Shown here: positions 34,430 to 43,264 of the stretch, one piece after another | Position numbering within the stretch: position 1 is the first letter of the stretch | Layout of the letters: every line of letters begins with the position of its first letter | DNA from: Halioglobus sp. | Lineage (GTDB): Bacteria; Pseudomonadota; Gammaproteobacteria; Pseudomonadales; Halieaceae | Length of the DNA: 64,000 nucleotides | Assembly: GCA_029246385.1 (NCBI GenBank) | Contig: JAQWNG010000043.1 | Location: forward strand, 1 to 64,000 | Direction: 5' to 3' | Notes under the pieces: model-generated | What the model was told of the DNA's origin: nothing | What the model saw: the letters and a program-made list of their open reading frames with translations, nothing else | The model's database searches: none | Program-made: the position numbers and the translations under genes

Positions 34430-35908
34430 CTAAACAAAAGTCTCCGTGTAGAAGTAACCATGGAATCCAAAAGGCACGTGGTGTTCAAGTGGAATGACGG
34501 CCAGTTCATGCTGCATGTCTTTGGCGTCCACAATGACAACCTCGCTCTTTTCGCGTGCGTGGTTGTAGACAATAGACACTAGGTATCCTTCGTCCTCTGC
34601 CGCGTTTTCGCCCATTGGTGTGAAGTTGGGTTCCGATGTGAAGCGGCCCTCGCCAAAATCGTGTATTTTTAGTTCCCCGGTCTTATGGTCGATCTTCTGA
34701 AACGCATTAAAATTATAGGGAGTGCCATTCTCGATAATGGTAGCGAGCCACGTATAGCGATTTTCACGTCCCGTGCAACGTGGGTTCCAAGCTGGAAACT
34801 CCCCCGCAACTGCGCCTTCTACCAGGGTCTTTTTCACATCACCCGTTGCAAGATTTAGAGTGAAGCGATTAAATCTAGAGCCATTGGTGAGAAATTGAAA
34901 ATCGTCGCTGCGCTCTATAAAGACATCCGACAGGCCGCCCATAATCTCCATGGTATCGACGCATAGAGCGTCAACAAAGAGTTCTTCGCCATTTTGGTAC
35001 GCGTTGCCAAGGTGGAACCCAAAGAAGGCGTCTAACTGATACTCCATTACGATTTTGCCTGTTGCCAGTTCGAGTACGATTACCTTGGTAGTCTCGCTTC
35101 TGTCGAATTGAATGGACTCGAAAATGCTACATAAGCCTAGTAAGAACTTAAATGGAGTACGCATGAATGCTGGACACAATATGAAGACTGCGTACTTCTC
35201 GGTAATCGCAAAATCGTGGCACATGGCGTAGTCGCCTACACTCTGTGATGTGTTGCTGACCATCTGTCCCTCAGAGTCAACCTTGTAAAAGTGCAGTTTG
35301 GGTTTAGGGATGCCGAACACGCCGAAGTTGTATAAGTCATGGTTGTGCGGATCGATCCGCGGGTGGGCGCTGAACGGTTGCATAGAGGACAACCCGCCTT
35401 CGTAATTATACTCGCCGATCGTTTCGAGTGTGCTTGGATCAAGTTCCCAGGGCTTGCCGCCCTCCCACAGTGCCAGTAGTTTATTCCCATGGAGTATGAC
35501 ACTGGTATTTGCTGCGTTACTCGGTGCGCGAAACATGTTTTTCAGTGGGCCACCGGGAATCTGAGTGCCGACGCCGCGATATAGAATTTCCTGCGCAGCG
35601 GTCTCGTTGACGTACTTTGGCGTGCGTACATAACGATTCTTGTAGTGTACACGTCCATCCTTGATGGTGACTGCACTGACCATGCCGTCGCCATCGAACC
35701 AGTGGCCATATTGTTGTCCGCCGATCTTGTTACGCCCCGGGCAGTTGAGAAACAGAGTGCCCCTCAAGGCAGGGGGTATTTCGCCCACGATTTTTTCAGC
35801 GTCTATCCAATAAGAGGACTCGTCGAACAAGGTTTCATAGCCTTGTAGCTCGCAGCCGGGCAGTACCCGAGGTTTGTTTGGTAGGGTCCCTTTCAACGCT
35901 ATATTCAT
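34430..35908 (-). CDS. carotenoid cleavage oxygenase (RPE65/apocarotenoid oxygenase family)
   Basis: This 492-residue seven-bladed propeller enzyme shows all four iron-binding histidines: H182 (FSAHPRID), H231 (CHDFAIT), H299 (FFGFHLGN) and H483 (FGFHGYF). WFDGDGMVSAV (~70) and GEIPPALRGTLFLNCPGRN (~42-60) are also family hallmarks. Members cleave carotenoids, apocarotenoids or stilbenes with O2; some bacterial members make retinal from apocarotenals. The specific bond is unknown here. The start is the ATG with AGAGGGC upstream; an in-frame upstream ATG (35947) is rejected. A TCGGTC-GACA-GACCGA repeat lies ~95 bp upstream. It has no local carotenoid genes but shares the window with proteorhodopsin, which needs retinal. 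Confidence 0.92.
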   Translation of the reverse strand: MNIALKGTLPNKPRVLPGCELQGYETLFDESSYWIDAEKIVGEIPPALRGTLFLNCPGRNKIGGQQYGHWFDGDGMVSAVTIKDGRVHYKNRYVRTPKYVNETAAQEILYRGVGTQIPGGPLKNMFRAPSNAANTSVILHGNKLLALWEGGKPWELDPSTLETIGEYNYEGGLSSMQPFSAHPRIDPHNHDLYNFGVFGIPKPKLHFYKVDSEGQMVSNTSQSVGDYAMCHDFAITEKYAVFILCPAFMRTPFKFLLGLCSIFESIQFDRSETTKVIVLELATGKIVMEYQLDAFFGFHLGNAYQNGEELFVDALCVDTMEIMGGLSDVFIERSDDFQFLTNGSRFNRFTLNLATGDVKKTLVEGAVAGEFPAWNPRCTGRENRYTWLATIIENGTPYNFNAFQKIDHKTGELKIHDFGEGRFTSEPNFTPMGENAAEDEGYLVSIVYNHAREKSEVVIVDAKDMQHELAVIPLEHHVPFGFHGYFYTETFV

Positions 35909-36224
35909 CGTCTGCCCTCTAAAGTTGACTTTTACTAGTCTTTTCATCGGTGGACTTATGGGACCGACATTACCCCTTTGTGTTCGTTTTCACAAGGTAG
36001 ATCGTCGGTCGACAGACCGAGGACTCTTTAATGGAAGTGTCGTATAGTGGCTTGTCTGAGGAGTTGGCGTAGACAGGCTAAATTCCTACTGTTGGCTTTG
36101 AACAACGCTTTGTTTCCAAACGAGCGTATAACTCCGTTTGGCAGATTCAGTGTCATTTTCCAACGTTGACTTTGAAGCTGCCGCTGCAACCGATCAGTGG
36201 ATCAAGCAGGCCCCAAAATTCGCA
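35909..36224. other. 316-bp region between the MMPL exporter and carotenoid oxygenase genes
   Basis: Both flanking genes are on the minus strand, so this presumably holds the oxygenase promoter and the exporter's 3' end. Besides the repeat at 36005-36020, no gene or terminator was recognised. Confidence 0.4.
36005..36020. promoter_or_regulatory. inverted repeat upstream of the carotenoid oxygenase gene
   Basis: TCGGTC-GACA-GACCGA has perfect 6-bp arms with a 4-nt centre, 97 bp before the oxygenase start. This is a plausible dimeric-regulator site; no regulator is encoded nearby. Confidence 0.35.
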
Positions 36225-38525
36225 TTAGGCCGAAGAGGGTTTGCGTCGTTCCAGCCAATTATCGAAGCGCACCAGAAGTGGTGGAAGAAAGAGTAGGTCT
36301 AACAATAGAGCGACGATAATGATGGGCGTGAGTAACAGTGCCACATTCTGGTAATAAAAAGTATTCGATAGAACCAGAATAAAGGTTCCGACTGCCAGTG
36401 ACAATGTCGTGATTGTGATTGCCGAACCTGCCTTATCAAGCGAGTATAGCACTGCTACTTCTGGAGATTCGCCCTTGCGGCGGGCGACAATGTATTTGCT
36501 TAAGACGTGAACGGAATCATCTACCACTAGGCCAATACTGATTGAGAACAGCATCAAGATGTAGGGGCTCAGTTCGCCCACCAGCAAACCCCAGATGCCA
36601 AACACTATTGTTGCAGGAAACAGATTGGCTACAATACTAAGCATGCCATAGCGCACACTTTTTAGGCCGACCAGTAATGTGGCTGTGATCAACAGAAAGC
36701 TGAGGGTGAAGCCTTCCATAAGTTGCAGTGTAATCATGTTATTTAAGCGTGCGTATAAGATGCTATTGTCGCCATGCATAATGTCGTATGCCGGATCCAT
36801 GTTGAGAGCAATCCAGGTTTCAATCCTGTCACTGAATTCGAGCAGTTGTGCATTAGAGAGGTTTGAGGTGCCGACCACCATGCGAATAGCGGAATATTCG
36901 GTATTAAAAATAGGTTCTAGCTGCGGCTCGATTTCCTGCACAAGCTGATAGCCCACTAAGTAATCGATTATCTGCAAATTGTCTTTCGGCAAAACCTCCC
37001 AGGCAGGGTCGTTATCGTTTTCGGCCATGTTGCGGTTTTTGAGGAAGTCCGTGTAGCTGGTAACAAAACTGGTTTGCGGCTGCTCCTCGAGCCAAAGGCT
37101 AAACGTTTCAATTTTGCGTAAGAATTCAGGCTCGGTAATGCCGTAGTACTCGCCGCTATTTATACTGTAGACCAGACTTTGGTCATTGCCGATTTTTTCG
37201 GCAAGTGCTGAAATGACCGTATGGAAGTCCGAATCTTTGTCGACAAAGCTAAACCGGTCAAAGTCCACCTTATTGAGTGGTAGCATCGCAAACGTCACGA
37301 TGATGAGTAGCAGACTCCCCCAGAAAAGCTGCTTACTATTGTTGGTCACTAATTTGGCGACAATGTTGATAAAACTTTTCACACCTAAAGGCTTAGGTAC
37401 TTTTTTTACGGGCAACAATAGGATAAGCGCTGGCAACAGGGTAAATGTCACGAGGAAAGCCCACACCACACCAACAGCGACGACATTGCCAAACCCATAG
37501 ATACCCGGTGCTGCACAGTAATTAAGGCTGAGAAACCCCATCGCTGTTGTCACCGTCGCGAGCGTTACTGGCTGTATATTGACACGCAGACTTTCGCGCA
37601 GGGCTTCGAGCTTACTGAGTGATTTTTGCAAGCCCTGTAAATACACAGACACAAGATGAATTGAATCCGCCATAGCGATCATGAATACAACCAGCGGCCC
37701 CATATTGGATATCTGGTTGAAGGGCACTTGCGCCCAGCCGACAGTGCCGACCGTTAAACCGACCGACATTACAGACACCGCAGCGATAGCTAGTGCAAAC
37801 GACAGTGAGCCCAGGCAGAAGTACATTAAGCCGAGGATGGTTAGCATGACGATCGGGAAGAGGTATTTCGCATCGTTGACTTGGGCGTTATAGCTGTCGT
37901 ATTCAAAGAGAATGCGGCCCAGCACGTAAATATTCTGTTCAGGGTATTGCTCGCGTAGCGAGTCGCGCAGGTCGATGATAGTTTTCGCAATCCGCAGCTG
38001 CGTCTCTTGCTCCTCTGAGGTGGCGCGAAACTTGATCACCGCCAATGCCATATCGCCCTCAGGTGATAGCATGCTTTGGGTAAGGGCTTTATCCGCCAGA
38101 CCTATCTCTCGAATGTTCACTAAATCATGCGGTGTCAGTGTATTCAGTTCCGGCAGCAGGTAGTCGCGCTTATGAATATCCGCATCTACGGCATTCAGGC
38201 GACGATTGATAAGTGATGCGACAGAGACTGCCGACTCTACATCCGTATAACGGTCAGTGAGATCCTCCATTGCCTGCAGCATATCCATATTGAACACGTT
38301 GCCCTCGGGTGACATGAAGGCAAAGACGACGGATGTGCTGGGAGGAAAGTCTTTGTTGACCTGAGCAACTTCCAATCGGTATGGGTCATCTTCACTGAGA
38401 ATAGAGTCGTCGCTGCTATTAATTGTCGTCTTCAGTGCACCTAGCGAGATGGTGCCACCAATTACGATAGCTAGGGTTGCGAGGAGGTAACGCTGCGACA
38501 GAAGAAAATTGATCAAACGTGTCAT
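36225..38525 (-). CDS. MMPL-domain RND-superfamily exporter
   Basis: This 766-residue inner-membrane protein has the duplicated MMPL layout: a first helix at residues ~12-32, a periplasmic loop, a five-helix bundle (~220-360), a second single helix (~400), another loop and a final bundle (~610-755). Proton-relay acidic residues are visible in FMIAMADSIHLVSVY and in the IGLVVDDSVHVLSKY helix. The length is shorter than tripartite drug pumps and fits lipid/hopanoid-type exporters (HpnN, MmpL). The cargo is unknown, perhaps a hydrophobic lipid or sterol. It is transcribed divergently from the redoxin/PHM-fusion gene across 323 bp, so the two may be co-regulated. Confidence 0.88.
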   Translation of the reverse strand: MTRLINFLLSQRYLLATLAIVIGGTISLGALKTTINSSDDSILSEDDPYRLEVAQVNKDFPPSTSVVFAFMSPEGNVFNMDMLQAMEDLTDRYTDVESAVSVASLINRRLNAVDADIHKRDYLLPELNTLTPHDLVNIREIGLADKALTQSMLSPEGDMALAVIKFRATSEEQETQLRIAKTIIDLRDSLREQYPEQNIYVLGRILFEYDSYNAQVNDAKYLFPIVMLTILGLMYFCLGSLSFALAIAAVSVMSVGLTVGTVGWAQVPFNQISNMGPLVVFMIAMADSIHLVSVYLQGLQKSLSKLEALRESLRVNIQPVTLATVTTAMGFLSLNYCAAPGIYGFGNVVAVGVVWAFLVTFTLLPALILLLPVKKVPKPLGVKSFINIVAKLVTNNSKQLFWGSLLLIIVTFAMLPLNKVDFDRFSFVDKDSDFHTVISALAEKIGNDQSLVYSINSGEYYGITEPEFLRKIETFSLWLEEQPQTSFVTSYTDFLKNRNMAENDNDPAWEVLPKDNLQIIDYLVGYQLVQEIEPQLEPIFNTEYSAIRMVVGTSNLSNAQLLEFSDRIETWIALNMDPAYDIMHGDNSILYARLNNMITLQLMEGFTLSFLLITATLLVGLKSVRYGMLSIVANLFPATIVFGIWGLLVGELSPYILMLFSISIGLVVDDSVHVLSKYIVARRKGESPEVAVLYSLDKAGSAITITTLSLAVGTFILVLSNTFYYQNVALLLTPIIIVALLLDLLFLPPLLVRFDNWLERRKPSSA

Positions 38526-38848
38526 TGAAAGGCCAAAAAATTTGAGAGTCTGTTTATACCATATTCTGGAGGCGAGTAACCTACGAGATTAGCACGTTAA
38601 CCCATCGCAGTGAGATTTCACTGGGCGGGCTATAGTCTTCTAAGAACTGACTTAGATAACGCTCTATGAATTTGGCGGCGCGGCAGCACAGTGTCATTCT
38701 GGAGATTGGCAGCAAGATTAGTCGCAAACCGGCTAAAAAATCGACTTTACTCGTCAATTTGATTCATGTTTTTATACTCACTTAGCATAATCGCTGCGCC
38801 GATTTGTTCCGCTGCGCTAGTCAGATGGACGAAACTGAGGAGATACTT
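38526..38848. other. shared divergent control region of the exporter and the redoxin/PHM-fusion genes
   Basis: No open frame. It contains a TATAGT at 38631 and a TATACT at 38773, neither with a convincing -35. The CAGTGA repeat at 38608-38623 is the clearest symmetric element. Confidence 0.4.
38608..38623. promoter_or_regulatory. CAGTGA-GATT-TCACTG inverted repeat
   Basis: Perfect 6-bp arms with a 4-nt centre, 8 bp upstream of a TATAGT that could be a -10 element. It could be an operator for the exporter/oxidoreductase pair. Confidence 0.3.
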
Positions 38849-40648
38849 ATGAAGTTTTACCGCCTGCTATTGGTTTTGCTGGCTACGAGTCTGCCCATGA
38901 CACTATATGGCGCTGTGCAAGCGGCCCAAGTTGGCGATTTTGCGCTGCTTGATCACCAAGGCAAGTTTCATCAATTGAGTTGGTACGATGACCAAAAGGC
39001 AGTCGTTATTTTTATACAGGGCAATGGTTGCCCTATTGCGCGCAACGGCGCGCTCACACTGAAGGCCATCCGCGACGACTTCGCTGAGCAGGGTGTAGCG
39101 TTTTTCATGCTCAACCCACAACCACAGGATGACCGGGATAGCATCTCTAATGAGGCTGCGGAGTTTAACTATGACTTCCCCATACTCGTCGACGAGTCTC
39201 AGTTGGTGGCAGAATCCCTTGGAGTGGATCGGACTTCAGAAGTGTTTGTGATTGATCCGAAGACATTGAGGGTATTGTATCGTGGTCCAATCGACGATCG
39301 CCTCGGCTACGAAGCACAAAAGCCCGAAGCGCAAAATCATTATTTGCGTGATGCACTGACCGCGGTGTTGTCTGGCACTGTAGTTGCAACAGATACGCCG
39401 GAAGCTCCAGGCTGTTTGATCAGCTTTCCTGCGCGCGACAAGTATCAGAAGAGCACTATTTCCTATGCAGATGATATCGCGCCAATACTGATAGAAAACT
39501 GCGTGTCCTGTCACCACGATAGTGGTATCGCCCCTTGGTCGATGAAGGATCACAAAATGGTGCAAGGTTGGTCACGCATGATGAAAGAGGTATTAATGAC
39601 TCGCCGAATGCCGCCGGGGCAAATTGATATGCATGTGGGAAAGTCCATCAAGGATGTCATCGAAATTACACCGGCAGAGTTGCAGATGTTGGTGTATTGG
39701 ATTGACGCTGGTGCCTCTATGGGCGAAGGCGAAAATGATCCCCTATCCGAACTCATCTTCAGCGACTCGCTGTTTTCGCTTGGCGAGCCAGACCTAATAT
39801 ACACTGTTCCTGCACAGTCTATTCCAGCAACCGGGCTCATCGACTATCGTTATATTCCAGTGGAGCTGAATCTCGATGAAGATGTTTGGATCAAGGCCAT
39901 CGAGTTTGCACCAGGGGACCGTAAAGTATTGCATCATATTATCGCCTATCTTCAGAGCCCTGCCGATAAGTCAACGGGTGGCCGTGATGAGGGTGATGGT
40001 CGTGATGACAGCATCGGCGGTTTTGCGCCCGGCCGTCAAGCCGACGCTTTTCGTGACGATAGTGGTCGCCTGATACGCAAGGGCTCGAATTTGTTACTGC
40101 AGATGCACTACACAACATCGGGCAAAGAGACCATTGATGAAACAACAGTCGGTATCTATCTGCATGATAAGCCGCCGAAGTATGTTATGTCTGGCGGTGT
40201 TGCCGGGCAACGCAGATTTATGGTGCCGCCCCATGCTAAGGAGCATGAGTTGAAGGGTGAAATGATGATTGAAAGCGATGCGTATCTATATGCCATGACG
40301 CCGCATATGCACTTCCGCGGGAGGTACATGAGTTACAGCGCGCAATACCCAGATGGAACTTCCGAATTGCTGCTGTCAGTGCCCAAGTACAATTTTAACT
40401 GGCAATTTAGTTACCACTTAGAGGAGCCGCTGCTGCTGCCAGCAGGTACTCGACTCGTAGCGCATGGTGCAATGGACAACTCTGCACAAAACCCCTTCAA
40501 CCCCAACCCAGAAGTGCCAGTGGTGTTCGGTTTACAAACCAAGCACGAAATGTTTTTCGGCTTTAATACCCTGCGCTATGTGGGCGATACCCCTGCAAGC
40601 CTTGGTGACAGCGAAATACCCGAGAAAAATCCGTCTTCTGGCTCGTAA
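38849..40648 (+). CDS. secreted trimodular enzyme: redoxin + c-type cytochrome + PHM-like copper monooxygenase
   Basis: This 599-residue exported protein has a signal peptide cut near VQAA-QVGD (~26). Residues ~27-180 form an AhpC/TSA-redoxin fold with a single Cys61 in GNGCPIARN. Residues ~205-295 hold a covalent haem site C218-x2-C221-H222. Residues ~315-580 resemble the copper type II ascorbate-dependent monooxygenases (PHM/DBM): HH362-363, H420 in QMHY, H486-x-H488 in TPHMHFRG, and the Met ligand M568 in KHEMFFGF. The haem domain could deliver the electrons that ascorbate gives in animals. The start is the ATG after GAGGAGATACTT; an upstream start spoils the signal. It is divergent from the MMPL exporter. 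Substrate unknown; hydroxylation of an envelope or extracellular compound is inferred. Confidence 0.85.
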   Translation: MKFYRLLLVLLATSLPMTLYGAVQAAQVGDFALLDHQGKFHQLSWYDDQKAVVIFIQGNGCPIARNGALTLKAIRDDFAEQGVAFFMLNPQPQDDRDSISNEAAEFNYDFPILVDESQLVAESLGVDRTSEVFVIDPKTLRVLYRGPIDDRLGYEAQKPEAQNHYLRDALTAVLSGTVVATDTPEAPGCLISFPARDKYQKSTISYADDIAPILIENCVSCHHDSGIAPWSMKDHKMVQGWSRMMKEVLMTRRMPPGQIDMHVGKSIKDVIEITPAELQMLVYWIDAGASMGEGENDPLSELIFSDSLFSLGEPDLIYTVPAQSIPATGLIDYRYIPVELNLDEDVWIKAIEFAPGDRKVLHHIIAYLQSPADKSTGGRDEGDGRDDSIGGFAPGRQADAFRDDSGRLIRKGSNLLLQMHYTTSGKETIDETTVGIYLHDKPPKYVMSGGVAGQRRFMVPPHAKEHELKGEMMIESDAYLYAMTPHMHFRGRYMSYSAQYPDGTSELLLSVPKYNFNWQFSYHLEEPLLLPAGTRLVAHGAMDNSAQNPFNPNPEVPVVFGLQTKHEMFFGFNTLRYVGDTPASLGDSEIPEKNPSSGS

Positions 40649-40933
40649 TCGGCAGACGGCTGCGTGACCTAGCGTCAGTAAGCACCATGCCCCGCAATGA
40701 GATGCCGCTTCTGTTCGCTTTGAATGCATCTGTAGGCGTTGGTTGCGCCATTTTCACGCATCAAAGAACAGGTCCTGTATGGCGCTAGGCGTGCTTTTCG
40801 CGTTGGAATATGCGGCATTAACAAATGCTCTTTATTACTCGCGCTGTCGCTTTCTGCGATTTTGCCGGTGAGTGGCCAAAGAGTAGGCTATGCTCCGCGA
40901 CTGTGACATGGGTTTCTTCAAACTCTTAACGCG

Positions 40934-42709
40934 TCAAAAGCCTGTAGACCCGTATTCAGCGATGATCGCGTTGTCGATAGCCATTTGTTCCGCGTCAGCG
41001 TCCATTGCGCTGCAGTGACCTTTGTTCCAGCTAGCGTATGCCGCGTAATCGGCGTCACCTACCTTAGTAAGCGAATCCCACACGAGTAAGCAAAGCTCTG
41101 TGTTTGATAACAGCGTCGAACGCTTTGCCTCATCAAGAATGCTTGGCATGGTAGATTGATCCTTCGATATGCGCAGCCCTTCGCCAACATCTAGATGAGC
41201 AAAATTTCGCTCTCCTGACGAAAACGGCGGCCAGTCAATTGGTATTTGGGGTGCCCCTGTTTTGGCAAAGTCAGCCCAGGCAGACATCATCAATGCCTGC
41301 ATCTGGTCTCGCGGTTCACCTTCTGGATACACATAGCTTGATATCGGTCCGTAGGTATACTTTCCTGTTACGAAAGCGATATCGATAGCGTGCGCAGCAC
41401 CAATTAGCTTGGGGAAGTCTGCAAAAAATGAGGTCTCTTGGTCATCCCAGTCAAAACGGTAGGCGTAAAGCGCTTGATATCCCGCGACCTCCATCGCCAC
41501 AAGAGGTTCGTCGACCCCTCTTAATTTCCAGGCTTGAGAGCGTATACGGGCCCAGAATGCGTAAAGATCAGGGTCTCTCAGTGTAATGCGAGGCGGTAGC
41601 CAGCGAGTCAGCAGATAATCGGCATTGACGAAGTAGCGATGCCTGCTCATCCACAGTGTGACCTCATCTCGGTTGGCGCCGGCAATCACCGGCACATTTT
41701 TGGCATTTCTGCTGTCCGCCAGAGCAGCTAGCATGCCCTCCTTGGAGATAACGATTCCATCGGCGGTCGTCAGCGGGACATCCCCCTGACCGTTCAACTC
41801 TAGGTAGTATTCCATTAGTATGTTGCCAGCCACATCATAGGCGGATTCTGTGGACACATCAGGCAGCACACCAGCGTCTACCATAGATGCGAACAGCTGT
41901 GAGCTAGAGCGCCTTATCCGAGGGTAGTCGCCGTTGGCATTGATCGCCTCTTCTACAGTGTTGGTCTTGAGGTAACCTGACTGCGAAATGGCCTTCTGAA
42001 ATAATCCGTTGCTAAGTGGACTCGCCAATAGTGCGAACACATTGTGGCCACCTGCGGATTCGCCGAATACGGTAACATTTTCGGGATCACCGCCAAATTT
42101 ACTGATATTTTGTTGCACCCAGCTTAGTGCCTGAATGATATCCAACGTGCCGAAATTTGAACCGCGATCTAGTCCTTTCGTCTGCTCCTGCACCACCGGA
42201 TGGCTAAACCAGCCAAAGGGTCCAAGACGGTAGTTAATTGCGACGGCGATAACCTGCTGCGATTCCACCAGAGTGGAAAAATCATAATAACCTTTAAAAC
42301 CTGAAGTATTGCCGCCTCCGTGAATCCAAAACATTACTGGTAAAGGTGCAGTGGTGCTAATCGTCAGTGGCGCGGTGATATCGAGATATAGGCAGTCCTC
42401 GGCGCCAACCACTCCATTCCCGGGAATCCCGCCTCCGTCCCAAGCTCCCTGCAGACAGGCGACATTTTTACGCTCGGAGGGGGCCACTAGCGCCGCGCTG
42501 GCAGGCCTAGGGGCCCGCCAACGCAACTCCCCAACGGGGGGTTGTGCGAAGGGGATATTCCGCCAAAATGCAACGTTTCCTGCGACTTCAGCGGTGACTG
42601 GCCCTGAGGTAGTGTTAACCCGCAACGTTGCAGGTAGCGTTCCAGGGTCGCCTCCGCCAGAACAAGACACCAGCAGTGCTATGCCAGCTATGGATAAAAA
42701 ACGCTTCAT
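40934..42709 (-). CDS. secreted type-B carboxylesterase lipoprotein
   Basis: This 591-residue alpha/beta-hydrolase of the carboxylesterase/cholinesterase family has lipobox LLVSC (~16). The oxyanion HGGG is in WIHGGGNTSGF (~145), and the nucleophile elbow is GESAGGHN (~225), with NYRLGPFGWF before it and GANRDEVTLW (~350) carrying the acid; GAAHAIDIAF (~430) supplies the likely His. It should hydrolyse ester bonds in lipids or aromatic esters outside the cytoplasm. The start is the ATG after GAGGTGCTA; an in-frame upstream ATG (42751) lacks a signal sequence. It lies ~125 bp downstream of a small membrane protein gene on the same strand. Confidence 0.9.
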   Translation of the reverse strand: MKRFLSIAGIALLVSCSGGGDPGTLPATLRVNTTSGPVTAEVAGNVAFWRNIPFAQPPVGELRWRAPRPASAALVAPSERKNVACLQGAWDGGGIPGNGVVGAEDCLYLDITAPLTISTTAPLPVMFWIHGGGNTSGFKGYYDFSTLVESQQVIAVAINYRLGPFGWFSHPVVQEQTKGLDRGSNFGTLDIIQALSWVQQNISKFGGDPENVTVFGESAGGHNVFALLASPLSNGLFQKAISQSGYLKTNTVEEAINANGDYPRIRRSSSQLFASMVDAGVLPDVSTESAYDVAGNILMEYYLELNGQGDVPLTTADGIVISKEGMLAALADSRNAKNVPVIAGANRDEVTLWMSRHRYFVNADYLLTRWLPPRITLRDPDLYAFWARIRSQAWKLRGVDEPLVAMEVAGYQALYAYRFDWDDQETSFFADFPKLIGAAHAIDIAFVTGKYTYGPISSYVYPEGEPRDQMQALMMSAWADFAKTGAPQIPIDWPPFSSGERNFAHLDVGEGLRISKDQSTMPSILDEAKRSTLLSNTELCLLVWDSLTKVGDADYAAYASWNKGHCSAMDADAEQMAIDNAIIAEYGSTGF

Positions 42710-42833
42710 TAGCACCTCAGTGGTGTCACGCCATCGCTGCTGCCCCAGCAACGTTCGGCGTCACGGCCAGGAATAATATCGGATTGAAAACGCTTCAGTC
42801 TAGAATTGGCTGCGTTGGTTAGGAGGGGCGTCC

Positions 42834-43136
42834 TTAGGATTTATCAGCTTTCTCTTTCCGCAGCTTCAGCAGCCAAGAACTATGATTTTTCTCCGCATCG
42901 TAAAATACTGCCACGGTAAAAAAAAACATTAAGATTAATATGATGTGTGCCGCTATACTTATGCCGAAATAATAAATGCTGCCAAGATATGCAGCGACTG
43001 CGCCGCTCCACATAAAAGCTAAAATGGTCATTATAAACATGCGGCTGGTTGGGTCAGGAATATGCCTAAGCGGGTTTTTACTTGAATCAAAAATGTATTG
43101 ATATGCTTCGTAGAGCCTTAGTCCAATATACTTCAT
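42834..43136 (-). CDS. small two-helix membrane protein of unknown function
   Basis: This 100-residue protein has an amphipathic N-terminus (YIGLRLYEAYQYIF) and two membrane helices (~33-52 and 57-78), ending in a basic tail (KKLRKEK-like). No family was recognised. The start is the ATG after AAGGA, eight codons inside a longer frame. It lies between the carboxylesterase and the divergent alpha/beta hydrolase and could be co-transcribed with the esterase. Confidence 0.55.
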   Translation of the reverse strand: MKYIGLRLYEAYQYIFDSSKNPLRHIPDPTSRMFIMTILAFMWSGAVAAYLGSIYYFGISIAAHIILILMFFFTVAVFYDAEKNHSSWLLKLRKEKADKS

Positions 43137-43264
43137 AAGTGGTTTCCTTGTTAATGACAAATAATATACGTTGAAAAGCTGCGATCGGATTGGTTTGCAC
43201 GCATAGACCGAGCGAAAGTGATGATCTGGCTCACAAAAGAGAAGAACTCAATAGAGGATTGACT

